From an uncultured Roseovarius sp. (GTDB lineage: Bacteria > Pseudomonadota > Alphaproteobacteria > Rhodobacterales > Rhodobacteraceae), in the NCBI GenBank assembly GCA_947497295.1, contig CANMFU010000001.1, positions 310,001 through 374,000 on the forward strand: a DNA stretch of 64,000 nt, read 5' to 3'. Positions 17,567-27,337 of the stretch are shown in pieces. The notes beneath the pieces are model-generated. The model saw nothing but the letters and a program-made list of their open reading frames with translations. It was not told the DNA's origin and ran no database searches. Both the position numbers and the translations under genes were made by a program. Position 1 is the first letter of the stretch. Each line of letters starts with the position of its first letter.

Positions 17567-18687
17567 ATGCGCCGGTTGCTGAATGTTTTCAGGCTGGCAG
17601 GCAAAGAGTTGAAAAGCGTTCTTGGCGATCCGCTGATGGTCATCCTGATCCTGTGGTCCTTCATCGTCGCTGTCATGCTCGAGGCGAGCGGCGCTGGCGA
17701 CACCGTCTACAATGCTGCCACTGCCATTCTGGACGAAGACAATTCCATGCTGACCCGGCAGATCACCGCCGCGCTTGGCCCGCCATGTTTCCAGCCACCG
17801 CTGATGATCGCCGCCGATCAGGTGGCGCCGGATATGGATGCGGGGCGGATCATGTTCGTTCTGGCCTTTCCGCCAGGATTCGAGGCCGATGCGATCGCCG
17901 GGGCAATGCCCGCCGCGCAGCTGGAGGTTGATGCCACCGCCGTGTCACAAGCCCAGCTTGGCACCGATTACATCAGCAATTTCCTGGCCGCCGAAACCCG
18001 CGTCTTTCTGACCGGGAACCTCGATGCGCCCGATACCGCGCTTCGGCTGGAACTGCGCCGCGCCTTTAACCCAAACGGCGATCCGGTTTGGTTCAAATCG
18101 GTGTCCTCGCTGCTCAATCAGCTGTCGCTTCTGACAATCGCCCTGACCGGTGCGGCGATGCTGCGCGAGTGTGAGCCGGGCACGATCGAACATCTGATGG
18201 TGATGCCGCTGACCCCGCTGGAAATCGCGCTGTCCAAGGTACTGGCCAACGTGGTTGTGGTGCTGGCAGCCTTCACCCTGTCGTTGCTGTTTGTCGTGCA
18301 GGGGGTGTTGAACGTGCCGATGGCCGGATCGGTGCCGCTGCTTCTGGCAGGAACAGCGATATACCTTGGCGCCGCTGCCGCCATCGGTTTGTTTCTGGGC
18401 ACAATGGCGCGCAGCATGGCGCAATTGGCCTGCTGGTGATTATGGTCATCATCCCGATCATCATGCTGTCGGGCGACATGGGCGCCATCGAAAGCCAGCC
18501 AGACATCGTTCAGCGCCTGACCACGGCCCTGCTGTCGCGCCATTTCTGTGCCTTCGCCAAGGCGGTGGTGTTTCGCGGCGCCGGGCTTAACACGGTGTGG
18601 GTCCAACTCGTGCTGATGGGCGGGCTGGGGCTGGTCTTTTTCGTGGCCAGTCTGGCACTGTTCCGCCGCTCCATGAGTTTTTCATGA
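17567..18687 (+). pseudogene. ABC-2 type permease (YhhJ-like), frameshifted
   Basis: This would be a 373-residue ABC-2 permease: one N-terminal membrane helix (MVILILWSFIVAVML), a long periplasmic domain, then a helix bundle from about residue 185. LLRECEPGTIEHLMVMPLTPLEIALSK is the typical ABC-2 cytosolic segment. A shift near 18427 ends the first frame (AQLACW stop at 18439). The next frame continues the protein (GLLVIMVIIPIIMLSGD) to TGA at 18687. Only one lesion is seen, so loss may be recent. Its ATPase and adaptor partners are broken too. Confidence 0.82.
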
Positions 18688-19001
18688 AGGCTTTTGCAAC
18701 TGACGCGCCTCTTCTCCTTTTGCTATTGCTCGCCGCAGCCGGATGCGCGCCGCGCCCCGGATCAGATGCTCTGTCAGTCGCGCAACTGGGCAATGGTGCA
18801 CGGCAGCAGATCAGCATCACGGTCGCCGAAACGCGCCGCATGGACGAGGCGACGGGCGGCTATATCGACGCTCGCGCCCCCAGCCTCAACTATGAGGCTT
18901 TCACGATCTCCATTTCTTCGTGGAACGAGGTCACACAAGTCGAGCGGCCCAAAGGCAGACCGGACCCGCGGACCAGCCTTGCAGTAACGCATCGCGAGGT
19001 T
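18684..19001 (+). pseudogene. Truncated DUF900-type alpha/beta hydrolase lipoprotein
   Basis: It begins MKAFATDAPL with a lipoprotein signal peptide whose lipobox ends at Cys21 (AAAGC). The next 85 residues (ITVAETRRMDEATGGY, LSYEAFTISI-like, WNEVTQVERPKGRPDPRTSLAVTHRE) match the N-terminal region of DUF900 esterase-like lipoproteins. Homology stops near 19001, before any catalytic Ser motif; the frame runs on to 19241 without resemblance. The full domain would be about 350 residues. The ATG overlaps the permease stop (TCATGAA), so it was the last gene of the same operon. The breakpoint lies just before a cobalamin riboswitch. Confidence 0.6.
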
Positions 19002-19183
19002 TTAGAGGGTCTTGTACTGGATAACCGGCCTAAACGGTGCGGCCACCTCTACGCGCTGAACCCTGCGCGCTGTTGCATGCGGCCAGGGCCTTTGGTTTTA
19101 ACAGACGGCCCGCCGCTGCGCTCATCAAATATCTTGAAATCAGCGCGCGATTCTGCGATGCAGAATGGGATGGTGACGGATTG

Positions 19184-19346
19184 GCCTCGGTCTGTTCGTC
19201 GTAATAGGGAACACGGTGCGGGCGCTTGCCCAATTCCGTGACTGCCCCCGCAACTGTAAGCGGCGAGCGGTCCTGAGTGACACCACTGGGCGACATGCCC
19301 GGGAAGGTTCAGGACAGCTTTGACCCGCGAGTCAGGAGACCTGCCA
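19184..19346 (+). ncRNA. Cobalamin riboswitch
   Basis: The conserved core is readable in order: AATAGGGAACACGGTG, then CCGTGACTGCCCCCGCAACTGTAAGC, CCACTGGGCGAC...CCCGGGAAGG, and the B12 box GCGAGTCAGGAGACCTGCC (ending about 19345). These are hallmark blocks of the AdoCbl-type riboswitch. It reads toward the small gene at 19484, 138 bp downstream. Known members switch genes off when B12 is abundant. Confidence 0.93.
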
Positions 19347-19483
19347 TCTCCGGTGCCTTCGGCACTGTGACCACCTTAGACCTGGCGGGGTGCCTGGGAG
19401 AGAGAGCAGATCGAGATGGACCAAAACGGCCCCAATTCGACCCTGAGCTATCTGCAATCCCCCGCCTTTGCGCGGAGGGCGCG

Positions 19484-19786
19484 ATGCAGATTGAACAAAC
19501 ACTCAACCAGTTACAGGTAAAACCATCCTCACCGCAGCGGGCGCGCGAACTGGGCCAGCTGGGCTATATGCAATGGCTCGGCGGGCTGTCCGGACACGCC
19601 GACTATAACGCCGAGGCCGCGCGTGCGTATCTCATGGCGGTGGATTTCAGGGAAACCGACCCAACGATCGCCGTCTTCTGCGACCTGCTGATCGCGTCGA
19701 TCCAGCGCCCGTTGCAGCCGCTGGATCTGGCCCTGCCTAAGCCTGCGCGCCGGGGCGGCGCCCGCGCAAGGAGGGACAGTTTCTAG
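19484..19786 (+). CDS. Unknown 100-residue protein under a cobalamin riboswitch
   Basis: A soluble, mostly helical protein of 100 residues with an ATG behind GGAGGG. It has no signal peptide, membrane helix or metal motif. A central GYMQWLGGLSGHADYNAEAARAY segment and a later TDPTIAVFCDLLIAS helix stand out, and the end is basic and arginine-rich. I do not recognise the family. It is the only gene between the riboswitch and a terminator-like hairpin, so it forms a one-gene B12-repressed unit. A 34-codon ATG frame at 19416, in another frame, overlaps the upstream leader and may only be part of the expression platform. Confidence 0.6.
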   Translation: MQIEQTLNQLQVKPSSPQRARELGQLGYMQWLGGLSGHADYNAEAARAYLMAVDFRETDPTIAVFCDLLIASIQRPLQPLDLALPKPARRGGARARRDSF

Positions 19787-19808
19787 GATTTTCCGCCGTT
19801 GCCTGATG

Positions 19809-19840
19809 CCCTTCCCGCCGGGTTTGCCCGTCGGGAAGGG
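19809..19840. terminator. Bidirectional terminator-like hairpin
   Basis: CCCTTCCCGCCGGG and CCCGTCGGGAAGGG form a 14-bp stem with one mismatch around a TTTG loop. It lies between convergent genes (ends at 19786 and 19846). There is no clear T-run, so its strength is uncertain. Confidence 0.6.
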
Positions 19841-19845
19841 CACGC

Positions 19846-20919
19846 CTAGACCTCTACCGTGACGGCGCCGATCGGGTTGGAGCAGCAGGCAAGGATGTAG
19901 CCGCCTTCGATATCATCGTCGGAAATACCGCCGTTATGCACCATATGCACATCGCCCGCCGTCTTGCGGACTTTGCAGGTGCCGCAGACGCCGAATGTGC
20001 ATCCCGAGGGAATGTTCAGCCCGTTTGCCTTGGCGGCGGCCAGAATCGTATCGGTCTCGGCCACCTTGGCGGTCACGCCGGACAGGGCAAAGGTGATTTC
20101 GGCGCGCACATCGTCATGCGGTACGACATCGTCGATGGGCGGCGCGTCTGCGGGCACCACGACAGGCGCCTGAAAATTCTCCTGATGATAGCGGTCCATG
20201 TCGTAGCCAAGACCCTGCAGCGCCTCGCGAACAGCCTGCATGAACGGGTCTGGCCCGCAGCAGAACACCTCGCGTTCCAGATAATCGGGCGCCATCAGGC
20301 CCAGCATCAGCTGGTTGATCTGGCCCCGATACCCCGTCCAGGGGGCATAGCGGTCGGGCGCCTCGACGACCCAGTGCAGATCGATGCCGGGCACGCGGCT
20401 GGCCATATGCTCCAGCCGCTGGCGAAAGATGATCTCGGAGGGGCGGCGCGCGCAGCTGATGAATACGATGTCCGGCTCGGTGCCCAGATCAAACATCCAT
20501 GTCGTCATCGACATCAACGGCGTGATGCCTGACCCGGCCGAGATGAAAAGGTATTTCTCGGCCGCGACGGTGGTGTGGCTGAACAATCCAGCAGGGCCCA
20601 TGACGCGCAGACGCATGCCGGGCACAAGGTGGTCCAGCATCCAGCGTGTGCCGATGCTACCGGGCTGCGCCTTGACCGTGATCGAGATCGACCGTGGCCG
20701 CGACGGCGAGGACGATATCGTATAGGTGCGGTGCACCGTGCCGCCCGGCACCGGCAGTTCCAACGTCAGGAACTGGCCGGGCCGAAAGTCGAACAACGCG
20801 CCCGATGGCGCCCGAAATGTGAATGTCGCGGTGTTCGGCATCTCAGGGATGACCGACACGCATTCCAGTGGCTCAGACTGTTGCCAGACGGTGCTGGCGT
20901 CGGGGGGGAAATCCTTCAT
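19846..20919 (-). CDS. gbcB: Ferredoxin reductase component of a Rieske oxygenase (GbcB-like)
   Basis: A 357-residue flavin/iron-sulfur reductase. An FAD-binding barrel (RPGQFLTLEL; RTYTISSSP binds FAD) is followed by an NAD(P)-binding domain (SAGSGITPLMSM; CCGPDPFM). The C-terminal plant-type [2Fe-2S] ferredoxin has CTFGVCGTCK and a final Cys in ILACC. This order is that of GbcB/YeaX-like reductases that feed electrons from NADH to a Rieske monooxygenase. It sits 7 bp downstream of the oxygenase gene, so one mRNA, and thus the riboswitch, controls both. Choline-derived betaine demethylation is the best guess; other quaternary amines are possible. Confidence 0.85.
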   Translation of the reverse strand: MKDFPPDASTVWQQSEPLECVSVIPEMPNTATFTFRAPSGALFDFRPGQFLTLELPVPGGTVHRTYTISSSPSRPRSISITVKAQPGSIGTRWMLDHLVPGMRLRVMGPAGLFSHTTVAAEKYLFISAGSGITPLMSMTTWMFDLGTEPDIVFISCARRPSEIIFRQRLEHMASRVPGIDLHWVVEAPDRYAPWTGYRGQINQLMLGLMAPDYLEREVFCCGPDPFMQAVREALQGLGYDMDRYHQENFQAPVVVPADAPPIDDVVPHDDVRAEITFALSGVTAKVAETDTILAAAKANGLNIPSGCTFGVCGTCKVRKTAGDVHMVHNGGISDDDIEGGYILACCSNPIGAVTVEV

Positions 20920-20926
20920 GTCGCGT

Positions 20927-22430
<1,504 letters not shown>

Positions 22431-22503
22431 CCGGCGCGGCATCACTGGATTGCGACCTTCGATATTGAAAAACAGACATCAAGCCGAAGACGGGCGATGT
22501 TTG

Positions 22504-23841
22504 CTAGGCAGGCAGCACCAGATGCACCGTCTGGCCGGCGCCTGCCGCCTGCGGCAGATCCAGTCGCCCGCCAAGCCGGCCAGCGGCGCTTGCCACGATG
22601 GCAAGGCCCAGACCGCTGCCACCCGGTTGCGCGTCGGCGGGCCGGTAGAACCGTTCGGTGATACGGCTTAGCTGCGCAGGCGCGATACCCGGCCCTTGGT
22701 CACGAACGCCGATTACAACCTGATCGGTGTTCCGTTCGACGGACACCTGCACTATGGCGCCCTCGGGCGATGCTGCGATAGCATTCTCCAGAATGTTGCG
22801 CAGCGCGGCCTGCAGCAGATAGCGGATGGTTCGAAGCTGTATGGCATCGGCGCCGGACACCTCAATCCGGACGCCCTTTCGCGCGGCACTCTGTCCAAGG
22901 TCGCGGCAGACATCCGCCAGCAGCGCCGTCAGATCAACCGGCACGGCGGTGTCAACATGCCGCTCTACCGCCGCCAGTTCCAGCAATTGCCGCACCAGAC
23001 GATCGGTGCGGTCCACCGATTGCTCAATCGTCACAAGGGCGCGACGGCGCGTCTCCTCATCCTCGGCAATCCGCGCGATCTGCGCTTGCATGCGCAGGCC
23101 GGCCATCGGTGTTTTCAGCTCATGCGCGGCGAAAGCGACGAAGTCACGTTCGGTCGCGCGTACCGCTTCGACCTCGGCGAAAAGGCGGTTCAGTGCGCGG
23201 CGGACGGGCCGAATCTCGCGTGGGGCAGGGCCGGTCGGCAGGGGGCTGAGATCCTGAGGCTGCCGTGCGCGCAGACCTTCGGCCAGCCGGTCCAAAGGTT
23301 TCAGGCCGCGCCCGACGCTGAGCCAGATCAGCGCAGCAAGCAGGGGCAGGATCACCGCCGCCGGGATGGCAAAGCCGGTCATGACATCACGCACCAACCG
23401 GCCCCGCACCGCGACCGCGTCGCCGACCATGACGCGCACGCCCAGATCGGGATTGACGGTGGTATAGACGCGCCATAGTTCGCCATCGACCATCTCTTCG
23501 GAAAACCCGGTCTGCATGGCCGACGTCAGGCGCGCGTTTGGGGCGCCCTCGGACTGGCCCAGCAACCCGCCCTCCAAAGACCAGATCTGACAGGAGAGTT
23601 GCCGCGTGTAGCCGTTGCGGCCCGGCGCGGGCAGGGATAGCTGCGACGGCGCGCCTGCTGTCACATCAATGCGCCGGTCCGCGATCAGCGACGACACCAT
23701 CGTCGCCGCCTCGCGCAGGCGCGCATCCAGCACGTTTTCGACCTCGCCGCGTGTCGAGTGGTCGATCCACAGCACTGCCGACAACCAGACCAGTCCGGTC
23801 GCTGCCGATAGCAGCAGAAACAGGCGCATTTTCAGCGACAT
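22504..23841 (-). CDS. Two-component sensor histidine kinase (QseC-like)
   Basis: A 445-residue membrane kinase. Two membrane helices (about 7-27 and 152-175) bracket a periplasmic domain of about 125 residues. The cytoplasmic half has a HAMP-like linker, the phosphoacceptor box FVAFAAHELKTPMAGLR, and the ATPase motifs NILENAIAAS, GVRDQGPGI and GGSGLGLAIV. This is the QseC/TctE arrangement. Its start overlaps the end of the response-regulator gene by 10 bp, so the two are coupled. The periplasmic ligand is unknown. The divergent membrane thioredoxin gene and the box between them suggest an envelope or redox signal, as inference. Confidence 0.9.
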   Translation of the reverse strand: MSLKMRLFLLLSAATGLVWLSAVLWIDHSTRGEVENVLDARLREAATMVSSLIADRRIDVTAGAPSQLSLPAPGRNGYTRQLSCQIWSLEGGLLGQSEGAPNARLTSAMQTGFSEEMVDGELWRVYTTVNPDLGVRVMVGDAVAVRGRLVRDVMTGFAIPAAVILPLLAALIWLSVGRGLKPLDRLAEGLRARQPQDLSPLPTGPAPREIRPVRRALNRLFAEVEAVRATERDFVAFAAHELKTPMAGLRMQAQIARIAEDEETRRRALVTIEQSVDRTDRLVRQLLELAAVERHVDTAVPVDLTALLADVCRDLGQSAARKGVRIEVSGADAIQLRTIRYLLQAALRNILENAIAASPEGAIVQVSVERNTDQVVIGVRDQGPGIAPAQLSRITERFYRPADAQPGGSGLGLAIVASAAGRLGGRLDLPQAAGAGQTVHLVLPA

Positions 23842-24512
23842 GCGCGCTGTACCCCCTCGGGTGCCAAACGGTAACCAAGTCCGCGCACCGTTTCGATATA
23901 GCCGCGCCCCAGCTTGGCCCGCAGGTGGTGGATATGGACCTCGACCGCGTTGCTTTCGACATCCTCCTGCCAGCCATACAGGCGATCCTCGATCTGGGAT
24001 TTCGACAGGATGTGGCTGGGCCGCTCGATCAGCGCGTACAGGATTGCAAATTCGCGGCGCGAAAACCGCAGGGCGGTGCCGTTGAATTCGCCGCTCTGTG
24101 CCGCAGGGTCCAGCACCAGACCGTTCCAGCGGATCACCGGCGCCGCGCGCCCTTCGCGCCGCCGCAGGATCGCGCGCAGCCGCGCCGAAAGCTCGTCCAG
24201 ATCGAAGGGTTTGCCAAGGTAGTCGTCGGCGCCCGCATCCAGCCCGTCGACCCTGTCGCGCGTCTGGTCACGCGCCGTCAGCAGCAGAACGGGGATCTGC
24301 ACGCGCTTGGCACGCAGGGCCGTCAGCAGATCCAGCCCGGATCCGTCGGGCAGCATCAGGTCCAGCACGACAGCCGCAAATTCGGACGTTTCCAGCGCGG
24401 CACGCGCGTCGGCCAGCGTGCCGACCGGTTCTGGTGTGAACCCGTTCAGACGCAGCCCCACCACCAGCCCATCTGCCAGCACCGCGTCGTCTTCGACTAC
24501 CAAGATCCGCAT
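23832..24512 (-). CDS. OmpR-family response regulator (QseB/TctD-like)
   Basis: A 226-residue regulator with an N-terminal receiver domain: acidic pocket E7-D8-D9, phospho-acceptor D51 (VVLDLMLPDGSG), and the conserved Lys in DDYLGKPF. The C-terminal winged helix (about 125-220) carries LRFSRREFAILYALIERP and EVHIHHLRAKLG, standard for OmpR/PhoB DNA-binding domains. It is the first gene of the kinase operon. A CTTAAG-N5-CTTAAG direct repeat, the type of site bound by QseB/PmrA proteins, lies 34 bp upstream and probably serves both this operon and the divergent gene. Confidence 0.93.
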   Translation of the reverse strand: MRILVVEDDAVLADGLVVGLRLNGFTPEPVGTLADARAALETSEFAAVVLDLMLPDGSGLDLLTALRAKRVQIPVLLLTARDQTRDRVDGLDAGADDYLGKPFDLDELSARLRAILRRREGRAAPVIRWNGLVLDPAAQSGEFNGTALRFSRREFAILYALIERPSHILSKSQIEDRLYGWQEDVESNAVEVHIHHLRAKLGRGYIETVRGLGYRLAPEGVQRACR

Positions 24513-24545
24513 GATCGCTCCATAAGGTGCAGGTGGGGCGCCTGC

Positions 24546-24562
24546 CTTAAGGTTTGCTTAAG
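24546..24562. promoter_or_regulatory. QseB/PmrA-type response-regulator box
   Basis: CTTAAG-GTTTG-CTTAAG: two identical hexamers with a 5-bp spacer, one helical turn apart. This is the architecture known for PmrA/QseB-class OmpR regulators. It lies in the 128-bp gap between the divergent regulator gene (start 24512) and the thioredoxin gene (start 24641). Confidence 0.65.
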
Positions 24563-24640
24563 GCCGCCACTCTAACCGGGCGGCATGACGGTGTACAAAT
24601 TCATATCCCTTGCCCTGCCAATAGCCAAGCGGGCGCTGCC

Positions 24641-25459
24641 ATGAACGGCGTGGCCATCGGGCCTCTGGTGATGGACGCTTCGCGGCTTGCCTTCATTGCG
24701 GCGGTGATCACGTTTCTGGTGATCGCAGAGTTTCGCGGGTTCGGCGCCGCTGCCCGCGCGAGGCGGACGAGCAGATCGACATGGGCTTTTGCCGTTCTTG
24801 TCGCGTGGATTATCGGTGCGCGCGCCGGTTTTGTATTGGAAAATTCGGCCAGTTTCGCAGCTCAGCCGTGGGACGCGGTCAAGCTGTGGCAGGGCGGGTT
24901 CGTGCCATGGATCGGCGCAGCCTTCGCTGCGTCTATGATCGCTTTCGTGAGCCTGCGCCGCCGTGCAGAACTCATGCCGCTGACGCTGGGCGCGGTGGCC
25001 GCTGCGGGAGTGTTCTTGGCGATGAACGCTGTGTTCAGCGGATCTTCACCGGATCTGCCCGGCGGCACGTTCGAGGCGCTGAGAGGCCCTGATGTCACTC
25101 TGGAGGATATCGAGGAGCCGGTCGTTCTGAACCTTTGGGCAACATGGTGCCCGCCCTGCAGGCGCGAAATGCCGATGATGCTGGATGTTGCGGCGCAAAG
25201 CGACACGGCGACATTTGTCTTTGCCAATCAGGGCGAAGACGTGTCACAGATCGGCAGGTTTCTGGCGGCCGAGGGGCTGGCGGCGGAGCATATCGTGCTG
25301 GACCGCCAGATGGATCTGATGAACGCGCTTGGCGCCAAGGGGCTGCCCGCGACGTTGATTTTTGACCGACACGGCACCTTGGTGCAGTCCCACACCGGCG
25401 AGATATCGCGCGCGGCTCTGGAGCGGGCGCTGCGCGAGGTTGCAGCAGGAGCACCCTAA
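24641..25459 (+). CDS. Membrane protein with C-terminal TlpA-like thioredoxin domain
   Basis: A 272-residue protein. The N-terminal half has about four membrane helices (about 17-33, 48-66, 87-103 and 113-133) with GARAGFVLENSASF...LKLWQGGF-like spacing recalling the Lgt (prolipoprotein diacylglyceryl transferase) membrane fold, but without its catalytic residues. The C-terminal half is a periplasmic thioredoxin: WATWCPPCRREM (active Cys170 and Cys173) and cis-Pro in KGLPATLI. Such Lgt-like/TlpA fusions are likely thiol-disulfide reductants of the envelope. The ATG at 24641 has only weak ribosome-site support. It is divergent from a QseBC-like system with a regulator box in between, so it is a probable target. 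Confidence 0.8.
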   Translation: MNGVAIGPLVMDASRLAFIAAVITFLVIAEFRGFGAAARARRTSRSTWAFAVLVAWIIGARAGFVLENSASFAAQPWDAVKLWQGGFVPWIGAAFAASMIAFVSLRRRAELMPLTLGAVAAAGVFLAMNAVFSGSSPDLPGGTFEALRGPDVTLEDIEEPVVLNLWATWCPPCRREMPMMLDVAAQSDTATFVFANQGEDVSQIGRFLAAEGLAAEHIVLDRQMDLMNALGAKGLPATLIFDRHGTLVQSHTGEISRAALERALREVAAGAP

Positions 25460-25487
25460 AGGGCGCATACTAGGATCTCAATGCAAA

Positions 25488-25509
25488 CGCGGCGCCAATC
25501 GACGCCGCG
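25488..25509. terminator. Hairpin between convergent genes
   Basis: CGCGGCG and CGCCGCG form a 7-bp perfect stem with an 8-nt loop (CCAATCGA). It lies in the 81-bp gap between the thioredoxin stop and the dioxygenase stop, where a terminator is expected. TTTT follows about 10 bp later. Confidence 0.45.
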
Positions 25510-25540
25510 CGTCAGGTTTTCCAGGTCGGTGCGAAACGCT

Positions 25541-26446
25541 CTAGAACTTGTTGACCGGCATTTTCAGATAAGAATGGCCGTCGTCCTCCGCATCGGGAAG
25601 GCGGCCGCCACGAAGGTTGATCTGAAGTGCGGCCAGCATCCTGTCAGGCAGGTCCAGCGTCGCGTCGCGGTCCTCGCGGGTTTTGATATAGTCAGCTTTG
25701 TCGGTGCCTGATTTTACATGCTTGTTGTGAGCCTTGTGCCGCGCCACGGTAGCCTCCCACGCCGGGGTGTCCCGGTCGTCGGTGCCGTAATCATGACCGA
25801 TATACAGGCGCACCTCGTCGGGCAGGCTGAGAATCGCCTGAATGGATTGCCACAGCTCATCCGCCGAGCCGCCGGGAAAATCGGCGCGGCTGGTGCCTGC
25901 ATCAGGCATCATCAGCGTGTCGTGGACGAAGGCAGCATCGCCGCACACATAGGTGATCGACCCCAGCGTGTGGCCCGGTGACAGCATGACGCGCACGTCC
26001 AGATCGCCGATGGTAAAGGTGTCTCCATCTTCAAAAAGAAGGTCGAAATCGCGGCCGGGATCAAAGGCGTTCGGGGTGTTGTAGAGGTCGCGCCACAGGC
26101 CAGCGATCTCGCGTACCTTGGCGCCAATGCCGTTACGCACACCCAGCCTTTGCTTCAGTTGCGCCGAGGCCATGAGGTGATCCGCATGCGGGTGCGTGTC
26201 GAGAATCAGGACGACATCCAGCCCGTTCTCTTTGGCCAGCGCCACAACCTGATCCATGCTGCGTGTATCGGTGGCAAAGCTCTTGGGGTCAAAGTTCCAG
26301 ACCACATCGATCAGTGCTGCTTTCTTGGTTGAGGGGCAGGCGCAGATGTACTGGATTGATCCCGTGTCAGGTTCGTAAATACCCCAGACATCGGGGCTGC
26401 CCCGACCGGTCGAGGCGGAGTAGCGGGTGATTGCATCCTTGGTCAT
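25541..26446 (-). CDS. MBL-fold persulfide dioxygenase-like hydrolase (ETHE1/BLH type), copy 1
   Basis: A 301-residue metallo-beta-lactamase-fold protein. The metal motif is DTHPHADH (HxHxDH), with later ligands in SPGHTLGS and IGHDYG. The ETHE1/BLH subgroup oxidises glutathione persulfide to sulfite with one mononuclear iron; the H-x-H-x-D-H with ligand spacing fits that group. It is the last gene of a sulfur operon that holds a second copy (30841). The two copies differ enough to suggest separate substrates or partners. It starts at an ATG 3 bp after the YedE stop. Confidence 0.87.
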   Translation of the reverse strand: MTKDAITRYSASTGRGSPDVWGIYEPDTGSIQYICACPSTKKAALIDVVWNFDPKSFATDTRSMDQVVALAKENGLDVVLILDTHPHADHLMASAQLKQRLGVRNGIGAKVREIAGLWRDLYNTPNAFDPGRDFDLLFEDGDTFTIGDLDVRVMLSPGHTLGSITYVCGDAAFVHDTLMMPDAGTSRADFPGGSADELWQSIQAILSLPDEVRLYIGHDYGTDDRDTPAWEATVARHKAHNKHVKSGTDKADYIKTREDRDATLDLPDRMLAALQINLRGGRLPDAEDDGHSYLKMPVNKF

Positions 26447-26449
26447 GTC

Positions 26450-26881
26450 TCATGCGCTCCTTTTTGCGAAGGTGTTGAATTTCAGATAGCGGCCCAAAAG
26501 TATCCCGATCAGCATCATCGGCACGAAGATCAGCGTACCGGGCGCAGCAATGGTCAGCGCGGTCCAAGCCGGGCCGGGGCAGAAGCCGCCGATACCCCAA
26601 CCGATACCGAAAACAGCCGCACCTGTCAGCAGCTTGCCGTCGATATCGCTGGCGGTGGGAATGTCGAAACTGGGCAACAGCAGCGGCGCGCTTTGCTTCC
26701 ACGCCAGCCGGTAGCCGACAAGGGCGGTCACGGATGCGCCGCCCATAACGAATGCAAGGCTGGGATCCCATGCGCCAAATATGTCGAGGAAGTTCAGAAC
26801 CTTGGCCGGATTGGCCATGCCCGATACGATCAGACCGATGCCAAAGACAAGGCCCGACAGAAAACCGAAAAATATTCGCAC
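26450..26881 (-). CDS. YeeE/YedE family membrane protein, half 2
   Basis: A 143-residue membrane protein with four helices and the GFCPGPAW motif, one half of the YeeE/YedE fold. In YeeE the two halves form a channel for thiosulfate, and cysteines relay the ion. The start is GTG 26881 behind GGGGGAG; its first base is the last base of the upstream gene's stop. The partner half is encoded just upstream, so the pair probably makes one split YeeE-like transporter in the inner membrane. Confidence 0.88.
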   Translation of the reverse strand: MRIFFGFLSGLVFGIGLIVSGMANPAKVLNFLDIFGAWDPSLAFVMGGASVTALVGYRLAWKQSAPLLLPSFDIPTASDIDGKLLTGAAVFGIGWGIGGFCPGPAWTALTIAAPGTLIFVPMMLIGILLGRYLKFNTFAKRSA

Positions 26882-27321
26882 TAAAATGCTCCCCCGATGA
26901 CATGGCGCAGGATGAAAACCGTTGCGACAGCGAAAACCATGAATGTGTTCACAGCTACCAGCGACCGGCCTGACAGGCGCGCGAGGCCGCAAACACCATG
27001 CCCCGAGGTGCAGCCCGATCCTAGCGCCGTGCCCGCGCCAACCAGAAGGCCGGCAATGGCCATGCCGGGCAGATTGTCACTGACCGTTTGCTGTGGCATC
27101 GCGCCATTGGCCAGCAGCCACAGCAGCGGCGCCGCAATCAGCCCAATGATAAAGGCGATACGCCAACCACGATCCTCCCATAGGGCAGCACCTGCGGTGA
27201 TACCGATGATGCCTGTCAACCTGCCAAAAAGTGCCATGACCATGACGGTCGACACCCCGATCAGGATACCGCCGCCCAGCGAAGCCCAGGGCGTGAAGTC
27301 TGTTGGTGTGATTGGCAGCAT
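26881..27321 (-). CDS. YeeE/YedE family membrane protein, half 1
   Basis: A 146-residue membrane protein with about four helices. It holds LGSGCTSGHGVCGLARLS, the hallmark cysteine-containing motif of the N-terminal YeeE half. The family moves thiosulfate or related sulfur compounds. It overlaps the second half by one base. In the operon it lies between SulP and a persulfide dioxygenase, which fits transport of reduced sulfur into the cell. Confidence 0.89.
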   Translation of the reverse strand: MLPITPTDFTPWASLGGGILIGVSTVMVMALFGRLTGIIGITAGAALWEDRGWRIAFIIGLIAAPLLWLLANGAMPQQTVSDNLPGMAIAGLLVGAGTALGSGCTSGHGVCGLARLSGRSLVAVNTFMVFAVATVFILRHVIGGAF

Positions 27322-27337
27322 GTCAGATGACTCCTTT

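Noticed and set aside
13785..18687. Explaining all frame breaks here as sequencing errors
   Set aside because: The lesions cluster in one operon with intact genes on both sides, and a substitution in Walker A (Lys to Glu) is not an indel. Error remains possible for single sites such as 18427.
19416..19520. 34-codon ATG frame just after the first riboswitch as a gene
   Set aside because: It has a poor ribosome site and overlaps the better supported gene at 19484 in another frame. It is more likely part of the leader.
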